DNA from: Flaviflexus ciconiae
GTDB taxonomy: Bacteria; Actinomycetota; Actinomycetes; Actinomycetales; Actinomycetaceae
Length of the DNA: 64,000 nt
Direction of reading: 5' to 3'
Assembly (NCBI RefSeq): GCF_003971195.1
Contig: NZ_CP034593.1
Span: 62,001 to 126,000, forward strand
The notes under the pieces were generated by a model, which saw only the letters and a program-made list of their open reading frames with translations, had not been told where the DNA came from and made no database searches. The first letter of the stretch is position 1. Every line of letters starts with the position of its first letter. A program made the translations under genes and the position numbers. This document shows, piece by piece, positions 26,670-35,027 of the stretch.

Positions 26670-28327
26670 AGAAGCTCATGGCGCTCGCCAGCCTCGTCTG
26701 CCTTCTTGCCGCGTGCACTTCGCTGCCGACCGAAGGCCCGGTTAACGCAACGCGAGCCCCGACAGATACCGGTCAGAGCGTCGGCCTCCACGCGAACGGC
26801 CCCTCGGCCGGAGCCGACCCCGAAGACATCGTTATCGGCTTCCTCACCGCATCCGCCGCCGGCCTCTCCGACGACTTCGAGGTAGCCCGCGAATTCCTGT
26901 CACCGCAGGCATCCGAATCGTGGCAGCCCCTCGGGGAAGTCCGGATCTACTCGGATACTCGGGTCCCCGTCACGACACGAACTGACACTCAAGCAGTTCG
27001 GCTGAACCTGGGCAGCGAGGGCTCCCTCGATGAGGACGGTCGTTTCATTGCCTCCAACCCCGACGCGGTCATCACCACCGAATTCTCACTCGCCCGCAAT
27101 GCGGAAGGGGAGTGGCGGATCATTGATCTCGAGAACGGCCTCCTGATCTCGGCAACCCTCTTTGACACGCAGTACGCCAAGTCGGTCCTCTACTTCTTAA
27201 CTTCTGATTCGCGCTACCTTGTTGCAGACATGCGTTGGTTCCCGCGAACCACGTACGCGACGGCCGCCACGAATGAGCTTTTCGACGGACCATCCGACTG
27301 GCTGGCAGCCGCGGTGCGCACCTCGATTCCCGCAGAAACACAGATTGGCGCGCGAGGAGTTGCCATCGACTCCGGGGTCGCCACCGTGTCACTGAATGAG
27401 GAGGCACTCGCCGTCACCGGATATCAGCGGCTGCTGTTCCAGGCGCAACTCGAAGAGACCCTGACGCTCCTCTCCGACGTCCAAGAAGTAGAACTCACAA
27501 TCGACGGCGCTCCGTGGCAGGTGGCGAGTGGCAATCCTCCCTCCAGCTATCCCTTCACAGAATCCCGCGTACTCGTCATGGTGGGGGATGCGCCCGCACT
27601 CTACTGGGACGGCACCACCGAGCTGCTCGACATGGCATCCATTCCCGAAGACCTGCACTCCCTTGCCATCGGCTACCTTGACGACCCGCCCATGGTAGGA
27701 ATCTCGGGCGACCGGCTCGTCTCCCTGCCGAACGACGGGTCGGAACCGGTCACGCTCCTCGAAGTCGACGACCTCATCGCCCCGTCGGTTGATACCTACG
27801 GATGGATCTGGACCGGATCAGCCGAAGGGAACGGCACAATCACCGCCGTTAACCGCGAAGGCGGACGCGTCGACATGACAGCAGACTGGCTCCGCGAAGG
27901 CACCATCGACTCGATCCACGTCTCCCGCGAAGGATCCCGCGCCATCGTTGTCTGGCACACCGAATCAACAACGTACGTATCGGCAACCGCAATCGTCCGT
28001 GACGGAGAGGGCAACCCGGTCTCCCTCGACGACCCGTTCGAACTCGGAGCCGGAATCGAATCCATCACCGACCTTGCCTGGATCGACGAAACCACGGTCG
28101 CGGCACTCGCAACCATCCCCGGAAGCAACAGCCCCGCCATCTATGCCATTCCCATTGGCGGCCCCATCCACACCATCACCGAAGCCAACGGCGCCACCTC
28201 AATCACCGCGGGTGACGGCGAAGGCTCCATCATCCTCTCCACCGAAAACGGTCAAATTCTTGAACGTTCCGGTGGGGGATGGCGACTGCTGCTCACCGAT
28301 GGAGACGATCCCGCGCTCGCGGGCTAA
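26666..28327 (+). CDS. lpqB: Lipoprotein LpqB with GerMN domain
   Basis: 553 residues. The signal peptide ends in a lipobox, SLVCLLAACTS, so Cys17 is probably lipidated. A GerMN-type domain lies around residues 185-300 (DWLAAAVRTSIPAETQIGARGV and VATVSLNEEAL), then a beta-propeller-like C-terminal domain with repeated Trp/Asp strands. LpqB binds the extracellular domain of MtrB in mycobacteria and affects its signalling. It overlaps mtrB by 4 bp and completes the mtrA-mtrB-lpqB operon. Its length is close to that of the family. Confidence 0.95.
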   Translation: MKKLMALASLVCLLAACTSLPTEGPVNATRAPTDTGQSVGLHANGPSAGADPEDIVIGFLTASAAGLSDDFEVAREFLSPQASESWQPLGEVRIYSDTRVPVTTRTDTQAVRLNLGSEGSLDEDGRFIASNPDAVITTEFSLARNAEGEWRIIDLENGLLISATLFDTQYAKSVLYFLTSDSRYLVADMRWFPRTTYATAATNELFDGPSDWLAAAVRTSIPAETQIGARGVAIDSGVATVSLNEEALAVTGYQRLLFQAQLEETLTLLSDVQEVELTIDGAPWQVASGNPPSSYPFTESRVLVMVGDAPALYWDGTTELLDMASIPEDLHSLAIGYLDDPPMVGISGDRLVSLPNDGSEPVTLLEVDDLIAPSVDTYGWIWTGSAEGNGTITAVNREGGRVDMTADWLREGTIDSIHVSREGSRAIVVWHTESTTYVSATAIVRDGEGNPVSLDDPFELGAGIESITDLAWIDETTVAALATIPGSNSPAIYAIPIGGPIHTITEANGATSITAGDGEGSIILSTENGQILERSGGGWRLLLTDGDDPALAG

Positions 28328-28448
28328 ACCACCCGATAATGGGCTAAGCCAATCAATTTTCAATCAATATTCCAGAGCAACCCGCTCTGGCTGAGTCCAC
28401 ATCCACAGGCAGACACTTCGCAATTCTGAATCGGGTGACCATGGTGGT

Positions 28449-29315
28449 GTGAGCTTCCTTGACGTCCTGTTTCCAGTCCAGTGCCCCGGGTGTGGGCAGT
28501 GGGATGTTGCGGTCTGCGACGCGTGCCTGGAACGGGTGGGGCCGCCGCTGGAGATCTCCCGCTTCCTTCCGCAACTGTCGCAGATTGGACCGGACGGAGA
28601 CGAGAACCCGCTCTTTCCCGTGTGGACCATGTCGTCCTACGAGGACATGGGGCGCATCATTCAGGCCTGGAAGAACAGGCCCAATAGCCTGCTGGATCGG
28701 CTGCTGGGAGACCGCATCGACGACTGCGCTACCGACATGGCTCTCCGCCTGCCCTTCGGCGTTGAAATCGACGTCGTGCCCGCACCGTCACGCCCCGCCC
28801 GATACCGGTCCGACACCTACATTGCGGGAACAATTGCAGACAGAATTGCCGGCGGAATAGCCCGGGGCTTCGCAGAGCGGCTCGCTCGCGCGATCGAATC
28901 GAGCCAAGAGGAGCAAAGCTCTGATTATCCGAATAACTCCGACCTTGTATGCGGTACGGTAAACCCGGGTGGCGCCGAAGCCGCGCACCGCCCCGGGCGC
29001 CTGCAGAGCACGCTGGCCCCATCTGTTACCGTGACGTCCCGGACGATGTTTCAGCCCCGGCAGGGGCGCCAACGGGGACGGTCCCGTCGGGAGCGTCGGG
29101 GACGTGAACCGGTGAGGCTCATGGGGGCGGAAAAGCCTCGGACGGTTCTACTTGTAGATGACGTGGCGACGACCGGATCGACCCTTGAGGCCTGCTGGCA
29201 GGCGCTCCATCAGGGCAAACATCGGATCCTTGGAGCTCTCTGTGTAGCGGCCGTTATTCCGCCAGGGGAATTGTCTGTTCACGAGACACTTTTGGGTAAA
29301 CGTAGAGTAAAATGA
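28449..29315 (+). CDS. ComF-family phosphoribosyltransferase-like protein
   Basis: 288 residues from GTG 28449. The N-terminus has a four-Cys zinc knuckle (VQCPGCGQWDVAVCDAC). YEDMGRIIQAWKNR and VVPAPSRPARYRSD are ComF landmarks, and the PRPP-binding signature VLLVDDVATTGSTLEACW is complete. Unusually, about 60 residues rich in Arg, Ser and Pro sit between the mid-protein conserved block and the PRPP motif (residues about 165-225). ComF is needed for DNA uptake in some bacteria, but actinobacterial members have no proven role. It follows lpqB after 120 bp, as in other actinobacteria. Confidence 0.85.
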   Translation: MSFLDVLFPVQCPGCGQWDVAVCDACLERVGPPLEISRFLPQLSQIGPDGDENPLFPVWTMSSYEDMGRIIQAWKNRPNSLLDRLLGDRIDDCATDMALRLPFGVEIDVVPAPSRPARYRSDTYIAGTIADRIAGGIARGFAERLARAIESSQEEQSSDYPNNSDLVCGTVNPGGAEAAHRPGRLQSTLAPSVTVTSRTMFQPRQGRQRGRSRRERRGREPVRLMGAEKPRTVLLVDDVATTGSTLEACWQALHQGKHRILGALCVAAVIPPGELSVHETLLGKRRVK

Positions 29316-29359
29316 GTTAAACGATATCCACAGGGAATCGTGAATTCGAAGGAGGTGGT

Positions 29360-29425
29360 TTGATCGTCTCGCCACTTCGGCGAGTTTGCCATTTCAAGAG
29401 GGCCCTGAGCCCTAACCCCTCATGA
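29360..29425 (+). CDS. Possible 21-residue leader ORF upstream of hpf
   Basis: A TTG at 29360 follows a near-perfect Shine-Dalgarno, AAGGAGGTG (29349-29357), and opens 21 codons ending in TGA 11 bp before the hpf GTG. A hairpin (CTCGCC/GGCGAG, 29368-29382) lies just inside it. It may be a leader peptide, or the strong ribosome site may serve another purpose. No homology is recognised. Confidence 0.3.
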   Translation: MIVSPLRRVCHFKRALSPNPS

Positions 29426-29435
29426 GGAGATAATC

Positions 29436-30077
29436 GTGGAAATCATCGTACAAGGTCGTAATGCAGAGATTTCGGATCGGTTCAAGGAGTATGTCTCGGA
29501 CAAGCTCTCCAAGGTTGAACAGTTCGCACCCCGTGCGCAGCGAGTAGAAGTAGAAGTCACTCACGAAGCGCACCTGGCACAGACGGACGTCACCGAGAAG
29601 ATTGAGATTACAGTCATCGACAAGGGCCCCGTTATCCGGGCAGAGGCATCGGCCTCGGACCGCGGAGCGGCACTGGACCTTGCCACCACCAAACTTATTG
29701 AGCGCCTTCGCCGTGCACGCGACCGGAAGAAGGACCATCGGAAGAAGGACGGGAACGGCCACGCGTCCACCGAGCTCAACATTGATCTCGACGAACTGAA
29801 CGCTGGAGTCAAAGCGACGCCGAAGGTCGAGGACACCGTGCCTCGCGAGCCGGGTGTAGCAATTGAGCAGCAGCTGGGAGATTCCCCGGTCATCGTCCGC
29901 CAGAAGCTTCATGAGGCCGAGCCCATGAGCGTCGACCAGGCACTGTACGAAATGGAGCTGGTGGGCCACCCCTTCTACCTCTTCATCGACGAAGAAACGA
30001 AGCAGCCCTGCGTTGTCTACCACCGCCACGGATGGACGTACGGTGTTATCCGACTTGACACGACAGTTGTTGGCTAG
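29436..30077 (+). CDS. hpf: Ribosome hibernation-promoting factor, long form
   Basis: 213 residues from GTG 29436, with GAGGAG 7 nt upstream. The N-terminal domain (residues 1-100) begins MEIIVQGRNAEISDRFKEYV and contains LIERLRRARDRKKD, the RNA-binding YfiA/HPF fold. After a linker, the C-terminal domain (about 150-213) has MSVDQALYEMELVGHPFYLFID and VVYHRHGWTYGVIRL, the dimerisation module that joins two 70S ribosomes into 100S particles. This two-domain form is standard in actinobacteria, where it is induced in stationary phase or hypoxia. Confidence 0.95.
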   Translation: MEIIVQGRNAEISDRFKEYVSDKLSKVEQFAPRAQRVEVEVTHEAHLAQTDVTEKIEITVIDKGPVIRAEASASDRGAALDLATTKLIERLRRARDRKKDHRKKDGNGHASTELNIDLDELNAGVKATPKVEDTVPREPGVAIEQQLGDSPVIVRQKLHEAEPMSVDQALYEMELVGHPFYLFIDEETKQPCVVYHRHGWTYGVIRLDTTVVG

Positions 30078-30140
30078 CGGTATCGACCGCGGGAGCAAAA
30101 CCGGCGCAGACCGAGGATAGACAGCCTCCGAAGAAGATAA

Positions 30141-30181
30141 GCGAAGACCCGCAGGTATAGCGATGTACCGCGGGTCTTCGC
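30141..30181 (+). terminator. Rho-independent-type hairpin after hpf
   Basis: GCGAAGACCCGC (30141-30152) and GCGGGTCTTCGC (30170-30181) form a perfect 12-bp stem with a 17-nt loop, about 60 bp after hpf. Only a few T residues follow. Confidence 0.75.
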
Positions 30182-30379
30182 TTGCTCGGGTGCGGAACAA
30201 TGGGCTTGCCCCCGACATTGGCATATGGGCTATCCCGGTTACCGCATACTGGCCGGTTTGCCATCGGAGGCCCCACGACCGCGAGAGCCATCATGTGGCC
30301 TTGCTCTGGTTGGTTTCCGCTTTGTCGGGTCCTCGGTAGAATGGATCAGGTATATCCACCCCCAAGTATCGAGGTGCAC

Positions 30380-31768
30380 GTGAGCGATCGCCCGCTGTCA
30401 GTTGCTGTTATCGGAGCCGGCCCGGCAGGAATCTATGCCGCCGACATCCTGTCCAAATCGGACATCGAAACATCGATCGACCTCTATGAGCGGTTACCTG
30501 CTCCCTTTGGACTCGTCCGATACGGTGTTGCTCCCGACCATCCGCGAATCAAGCAGATCATCGTTGCTCTGTACAAGATCCTGCAGCGCGGTGACATCCG
30601 CCTGGTCGGCAACGTGACCGTCGGTGAGGACATCTCGATCGAGGACATGCGCGAACACTACGACGCAATCATCCTCGCAACCGGCTCGGATCGCGATGCT
30701 CCTCTCGATATTCCGGGTGTTGACCTCGAGGGTTGCTACGGCGCTGCCGACTTCGTTTCCTGGTACGACGGTCACCCCGACTATCCGCGGACGTGGCCGC
30801 TTGAGGCGAAGGAAGTCGCCGTTATCGGCGTCGGCAACGTTGCTCTGGACGTTGCTCGCATGCTAGCGAAGCACCCGGAAGATCTCATGGTCACCGAGAT
30901 CCCCGAGAACGTTGAGAAGGGCCTGCGTGCCAACCCCATCACCGACGTTCACATCTTCGGTCGCCGCGGCCCCGCCCAGGTGAAGTTCACGCCCCTTGAG
31001 CTCCGCGAGCTCGGCAAGGTCCCGGATGTTGATGTCATCGTCTATGAAGAAGACTTTGATTTCGACGACGGCTCGCAGGAAGCGATTAGCTCCTCGAACC
31101 AGACAAAGCAGGTTGTTAACACCCTGACCGACTGGGTCATGCGAGACGAAGAGCCGACGGCCTCCCGCCGTATCCACCTGCACATGATGCAGTCCCCGGT
31201 CGAGATTCTTGGAACCGACCGTGTTGAGGGCATCCGCATGGAGAGGAACGAGCTCGTTGGTGACGGCTCCGTCAAGGGAACCGGCGAATACATTGATTAC
31301 CCCGTCCAGGCTGTCTACCGTGCGGTCGGATACTTCTCGTCCCCGATCACGGACTTGCCTTTCGACGACATTCGTGGCGTGATCCCGAACGTTGAGGGCC
31401 GCGTTATCGAAGCCGGTGGCGACCACATTCCCGGCATTTACTCGACCGGCTGGGTTAAGCGCGGCCCCGTGGGCCTCATTGGCTCCACAAAGTCCGACGC
31501 GAGGGAAACCATCACCCACCTCGTGGAAGACGCGAAGGCCGGCAAACTCGACCAGCTCGGCGACTCCGCGGGGGTCGGCTACGAGACGATGACGAGAATC
31601 CTCGACGAACGAGGCATCAAGTACACGACCTGGCAGGGCTGGGAGATTCTCGAAGAGTTCGAGAAGGCCCTCGGTGCCGAGCAGGGCAGGGAACGCGTCA
31701 AGGTTGTCGAGAGGGACACCATGACGGCGATTTCCCGGGGCGAAGAGCACGACGGGAAGCTGTACTGA
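30380..31768 (+). CDS. fprA: Ferredoxin/flavodoxin-NADP+ reductase, FprA type
   Basis: About 462 residues, matching mycobacterial FprA. The FAD motif is near the N-terminus (VAVIGAGPAGIYAADIL), followed by YGVAPDHPRIKQI; the NADPH motif VAVIGVGNVALDVARML is near residue 155, then IFGRRGPAQVKFT. PGIYSTGWVKRGPVGLIGS and SDARETI complete the adrenodoxin-reductase-like pattern. It passes electrons between NADPH and ferredoxins. GTG 30380 is chosen because the family starts here and GAGGTG lies just upstream; longer readings add non-homologous residues. Its stop abuts the lipoate ligase start. Confidence 0.93.
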   Translation: MSDRPLSVAVIGAGPAGIYAADILSKSDIETSIDLYERLPAPFGLVRYGVAPDHPRIKQIIVALYKILQRGDIRLVGNVTVGEDISIEDMREHYDAIILATGSDRDAPLDIPGVDLEGCYGAADFVSWYDGHPDYPRTWPLEAKEVAVIGVGNVALDVARMLAKHPEDLMVTEIPENVEKGLRANPITDVHIFGRRGPAQVKFTPLELRELGKVPDVDVIVYEEDFDFDDGSQEAISSSNQTKQVVNTLTDWVMRDEEPTASRRIHLHMMQSPVEILGTDRVEGIRMERNELVGDGSVKGTGEYIDYPVQAVYRAVGYFSSPITDLPFDDIRGVIPNVEGRVIEAGGDHIPGIYSTGWVKRGPVGLIGSTKSDARETITHLVEDAKAGKLDQLGDSAGVGYETMTRILDERGIKYTTWQGWEILEEFEKALGAEQGRERVKVVERDTMTAISRGEEHDGKLY

Positions 31769-32816
31769 TGCACGGAGAATATAAAGAGCCGGGCCACAAG
31801 CTTGTCGTTGTTGACCTCGACGTCGAAGACAAAAAGCTCACTCACGTTCAGATTGCCGGGGACTTCTTCCTTGAACCCGATGATGCTCTTGCCCGGATCA
31901 CGGCAGCTATCGAAGGCCTCCCGGAGGACTCACATGCCGCCGACATCGCCCAGGCTGTCACGAACGTTCTCAAGCCCACCGACGAACTGCTCGGCCTCAG
32001 CCCCCACGGCATCGCCACGGCCGTGCGCCGTGCACTCGGCAAATCAATCGACTGGGACGAGATCGACTTCGAAGTCATCCACGGCCCGGTTGTTTCCCCG
32101 ATGATCAACGTCGCCATGGACGAGACCCTTATCGAGGACGTTGCGGCGGGGCGCCGCAAGCCCTTTATGCGGATCTGGGAATGGGATTCCCCCTGCGTTG
32201 TTATCGGCTCCTTCCAGTCCGTCGAAAACGAGATCGACTGGGATGGCATGAACCGTCACGGCGTCACGCTCTGCCGCCGGGTGACCGGCGGGGAGCGATG
32301 TTCATGGAGGCAGGCAACTGCATCACCTACTCCCTTGTTATCCCCACCGCCCTCGTGGACGGCATGAGCTTCAAAGACTCCTACCCGTTCCTCGACGAAT
32401 GGGTGATGGAAGCGCTCGAGAAGGTCGGTGTGAAGGCCCACTACGTTCCGCTCAACGACATCACGTCCGAGAAGGGCAAGATCGGTGGCGCCGCCCAAAA
32501 GCACTTCGCAAACGGGGTCATGGTCCACCACGTGACAATGAGCTACGACATCGATGCCAACAAGATGCTCGAGTGCCTTCGCGTCGGCAAGGAAAAGGTC
32601 CGCGATAAGGGGCTCCGTTCAGCTGTTAAGCGCGTGGACCCGATGAAGTCCCAGACGGGTATGGCACGCGAAGACATCATCGACGTGTTCCTCGACCACT
32701 TCACCCAGAAGTTCAACGCCAAGCCCGGTGAAATTACTGCCGCCGACATTGAGACCGCGAAGGCACGCTGTGGAACGAAGTTCGACACTGAGGAATGGAC
32801 CTACCGGCTGCCGTAG
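31768..32816 (+). pseudogene. Lipoate-protein ligase A, frameshifted
   Basis: The first frame starts at ATG 31768. Residues 1-95 form an accessory domain (HGEYKEPGHKLVVVDLDVED) that usually follows the catalytic domain in LplA but precedes it here. Catalytic landmarks follow: PMINVAMDETL, WEWDSPCVVIGSFQ and RRVTGG. Immediately after that glycine motif the expected AMFMEAGNCITYS continues in another frame to 32816. One G missing from the GGGG run at 32290-32293 explains it, and restoring it gives about 349 residues. Lipoate ligases attach lipoic acid to 2-oxoacid dehydrogenase and glycine-cleavage proteins. The conserved second half suggests an artefact, not decay. Confidence 0.85.
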
Positions 32817-33240
32817 GACGTGGCCTGCTCGCGCGTCCAGCGCTCCTTTGGAAGGACCCTCCGATTAGGAGCACCCGAGTGCCCCCTTTCGGAGCCGGTA
32901 TCCCAGATGGCTAGTCCGAGAACTAGCCCGCACGGATGTCATTACGCCTAAACCAAGGCAAGTCAAATGAGACATCATTCGATGCCTGAAGCACTAGACC
33001 ATCGCAGGGTCTAGCGCTTCATCAATGTACGATCTGTCATTGTCCGCCGCGGACAAGCACCGCTTTGACGCGCGATCCACTCGAATTGGAAGCCATCAGG
33101 ATCATAAATGCCGCACTAACGCGAAACAAGAACTGTCACCTGTCCGTGTAGCGGTACCACTCGTCCTTAGGTCCCCATCGACAAGTGCCTCCAACTACCT
33201 TCCGCGTCCCCGCTACTACTGGTGGTCTCAGTTCGATGGA
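32817..33240. other. Non-coding gap with two hairpins
   Basis: No intact gene is seen. GGCTAGT/ACTAGCC at 32909-32928 and the larger stem 32988-33020 (GAAGC-a-CTAGACC against GGTCTAG-c-GCTTC) are inverted repeats. The second overlaps the end of a gene remnant (33011-33115). This is the border between the conserved region and the accessory ABC cassette. Confidence 0.5.
33011..33115 (-). pseudogene. Remnant of a VOC/glyoxalase-like C-terminus
   Basis: On the minus strand a short open stretch reads IYDPDGFQFEWIARQ and then ends in a stop. This matches the last strand of vicinal-oxygen-chelate (glyoxalase/dioxygenase-like) proteins, where the Glu is the last metal ligand. Upstream the frame stops at once and no other part of the domain is visible. 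It is probably the tail of a gene otherwise lost when the neighbouring cassette was gained or rearranged. The match is short, so confidence is low. Confidence 0.4.
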
Positions 33241-34341
33241 CTACGGAGTTCGCAGGACAGCGACAGGATCCCGGTAAGCTGCGTACATTGCTGGCGGGAT
33301 GGAAGAGGCGATAGCTGCAATGATCGATAGGATACCGACCCCAACCATGAATGAGGTAGGTGGCATGGCCTCCAGCCTGTTCGTGAGAGCCGCACTCACA
33401 CTGATTCCGAGAATAACGCCAATGCATGCTGCTATGACGGTTCTCAGAACCACAAGACCAATGATCGTGTCTCTTGTTGCCCCGAGGGCACGGCGGCGTC
33501 CGAGGTCCGCACGCCGGACGAGAACATCTGTCAGCGTCACAATCGCAACCAGGACCGCGCCCGCCAAGAGGACACCAACAAGAAGGGTACGACCAAAGAT
33601 CGTCACATCCTCCATGATCTGTGCCTGCAACGCTGCAACCCCGATAGGTGACTCGACCCTGAGCTCTTCAGCTTTCCCATCGATAATGCCTAGGACGATA
33701 ATCTGTGCTTCGTCAGCAACATCAGCATTGGTCAGGATGACCTGGAGGGATGTTGCGGGCATGGGCGATAAGGGGGCGTAGATGATTCCCGACCCGTAAT
33801 CAGCAAAAGGCTCCTTCGGTTCAAAGCTGCCAACAATGTTGAGGTCATTGAGTCCAGGCTCGGTGACATGATGCACCCACCCCGCTGGATACTCTAGCCC
33901 CAGGCTTAGCATCGCTTCCCGAGAGACCAAGGCCTCCCCTGGTCCGGGTACGCGCCCACTCGTCAACTGTGCAACATTCTCCATGTCACCGAGGACACCC
34001 CAGGCGGGAACCCTCTCTCCGCCGCCACCCACTTGACCATTAACAACGTCGATCGCATTGTAAATGCCGACAGCCCGCTCAACGTGCGAAACACCATCGG
34101 TTGCCGCGACAACCTGTTCCGTCAGGTAGTCACCTGCGGAAGAAATGTCTCGGACAACAAGGAGTCTGGATCCTGCTGACTCGAGGCGGTCCTCGATCTG
34201 TGATTCTGTCGCTACAGTACGTCCGACAGTAAGGATTGTTCCTGCGCACATGACGGTCGCGAGTAACACAATCAGGAGTGAAGGCACCTTCGAGGCAAGG
34301 ATCATTTGCCACGATTCTCGAAGTATGAGTTGCGGCTTCAC
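33241..34341 (-). CDS. ABC transporter permease, FtsX/MacB-like
   Basis: 366 residues. One membrane segment is at the N-terminus (SLLIVLLATVMCAGTIL), then an extracytoplasmic domain of about 190 residues (periplasmic-core-like, with LVSREAMLSLGLEYPAG), then three membrane segments in the last 120 residues, with RADLGRRRALGATRDTIIGLVVLRT between them as the coupling helix region of the FtsX family. This 1+3 topology is that of MacB-type exporters. It overlaps the ATPase gene by 4 bp and ends the operon. It probably works with the adaptor and small secreted protein upstream. Substrate is inferred, not shown. Confidence 0.85.
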   Translation of the reverse strand: MKPQLILRESWQMILASKVPSLLIVLLATVMCAGTILTVGRTVATESQIEDRLESAGSRLLVVRDISSAGDYLTEQVVAATDGVSHVERAVGIYNAIDVVNGQVGGGGERVPAWGVLGDMENVAQLTSGRVPGPGEALVSREAMLSLGLEYPAGWVHHVTEPGLNDLNIVGSFEPKEPFADYGSGIIYAPLSPMPATSLQVILTNADVADEAQIIVLGIIDGKAEELRVESPIGVAALQAQIMEDVTIFGRTLLVGVLLAGAVLVAIVTLTDVLVRRADLGRRRALGATRDTIIGLVVLRTVIAACIGVILGISVSAALTNRLEAMPPTSFMVGVGILSIIAAIASSIPPAMYAAYRDPVAVLRTP

Positions 34342-35027
34342 AGTTCTAAGACCTCGTGTGAGCTCTCAATCACGAAACTGTCGTGGGTCGCAATAATGAC
34401 GGTGCGCTCTTCGTCTTCGGCAATGGTGGCGAGAGCGGAGAGAACGATTTCTGCGTTCTCGTGGTCGAGATTCCCAGTTGGCTCGTCCGCCAAAATAACC
34501 TTGGGATTGTTCATGAGGGCCCGACATACTGCCACGCGTTGCGCTTGACCACCGGAAATCTCACCGGGACGATGATCAGCTCGAATGGAGACGCCCATCA
34601 TATCCATGAGCTCCATGGCGCGGAGCACAGCAGAATTGCGGTCCCACCCCGCATACAAGGCAGGCTCAATGACCGAGTCGATCACCTGGCGCCTTGGATC
34701 GAGGGCAGCATCCTGAAATACGAAACCCATATGTTCTGCTCGAAACCGTGACCTTCTACGATCGGGAAGTGTACTAACAACTTTGCCACCAACTGTCACA
34801 GCTCCACTCAACGGTGTGAGCATGAGACCAAGGATGTAGAGGAGGGTGGATTTTCCACGACCGGAAGGGCCCGTCAATGCAGTCATACGCCCGGGAGAGA
34901 AGTCGTGGCTCAGGCCATCAAACAGCTCGTCACCATTCTTCCGGTACCGGAATACAAGGTCATCCACTGACAGTACCGAACCCAAATCTCCAATGGCTAC
35001 ATCGAGACGATCAGTCGCGGTGCTCAT
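34338..35027 (-). CDS. ABC transporter ATP-binding protein (LolD/MacB-like)
   Basis: 229 residues. Walker A is LTGPSGRGKSTLLYILG (a GRGKS variant, with Arg where many family members have Ser or Cys), the Q loop is MGFVFQDA, the signature is ISGGQAQRVAVCRAL, Walker B is PKVILADEPTGNLD, and the switch His is in VIIATHD. These are the hallmarks of the lipoprotein/peptide-export subfamily (LolD, MacB, bacteriocin-type). It overlaps both neighbours by 4 bp (ATGA), so adaptor, ATPase and permease are made from one message. Confidence 0.93.
   Translation of the reverse strand: MSTATDRLDVAIGDLGSVLSVDDLVFRYRKNGDELFDGLSHDFSPGRMTALTGPSGRGKSTLLYILGLMLTPLSGAVTVGGKVVSTLPDRRRSRFRAEHMGFVFQDAALDPRRQVIDSVIEPALYAGWDRNSAVLRAMELMDMMGVSIRADHRPGEISGGQAQRVAVCRALMNNPKVILADEPTGNLDHENAEIVLSALATIAEDEERTVIIATHDSFVIESSHEVLEL

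Noticed and set aside
30863..31750. A 295-codon minus-strand frame antisense to fprA
   Set aside because: Mirror of a strongly conserved reductase; no start signal or domain.
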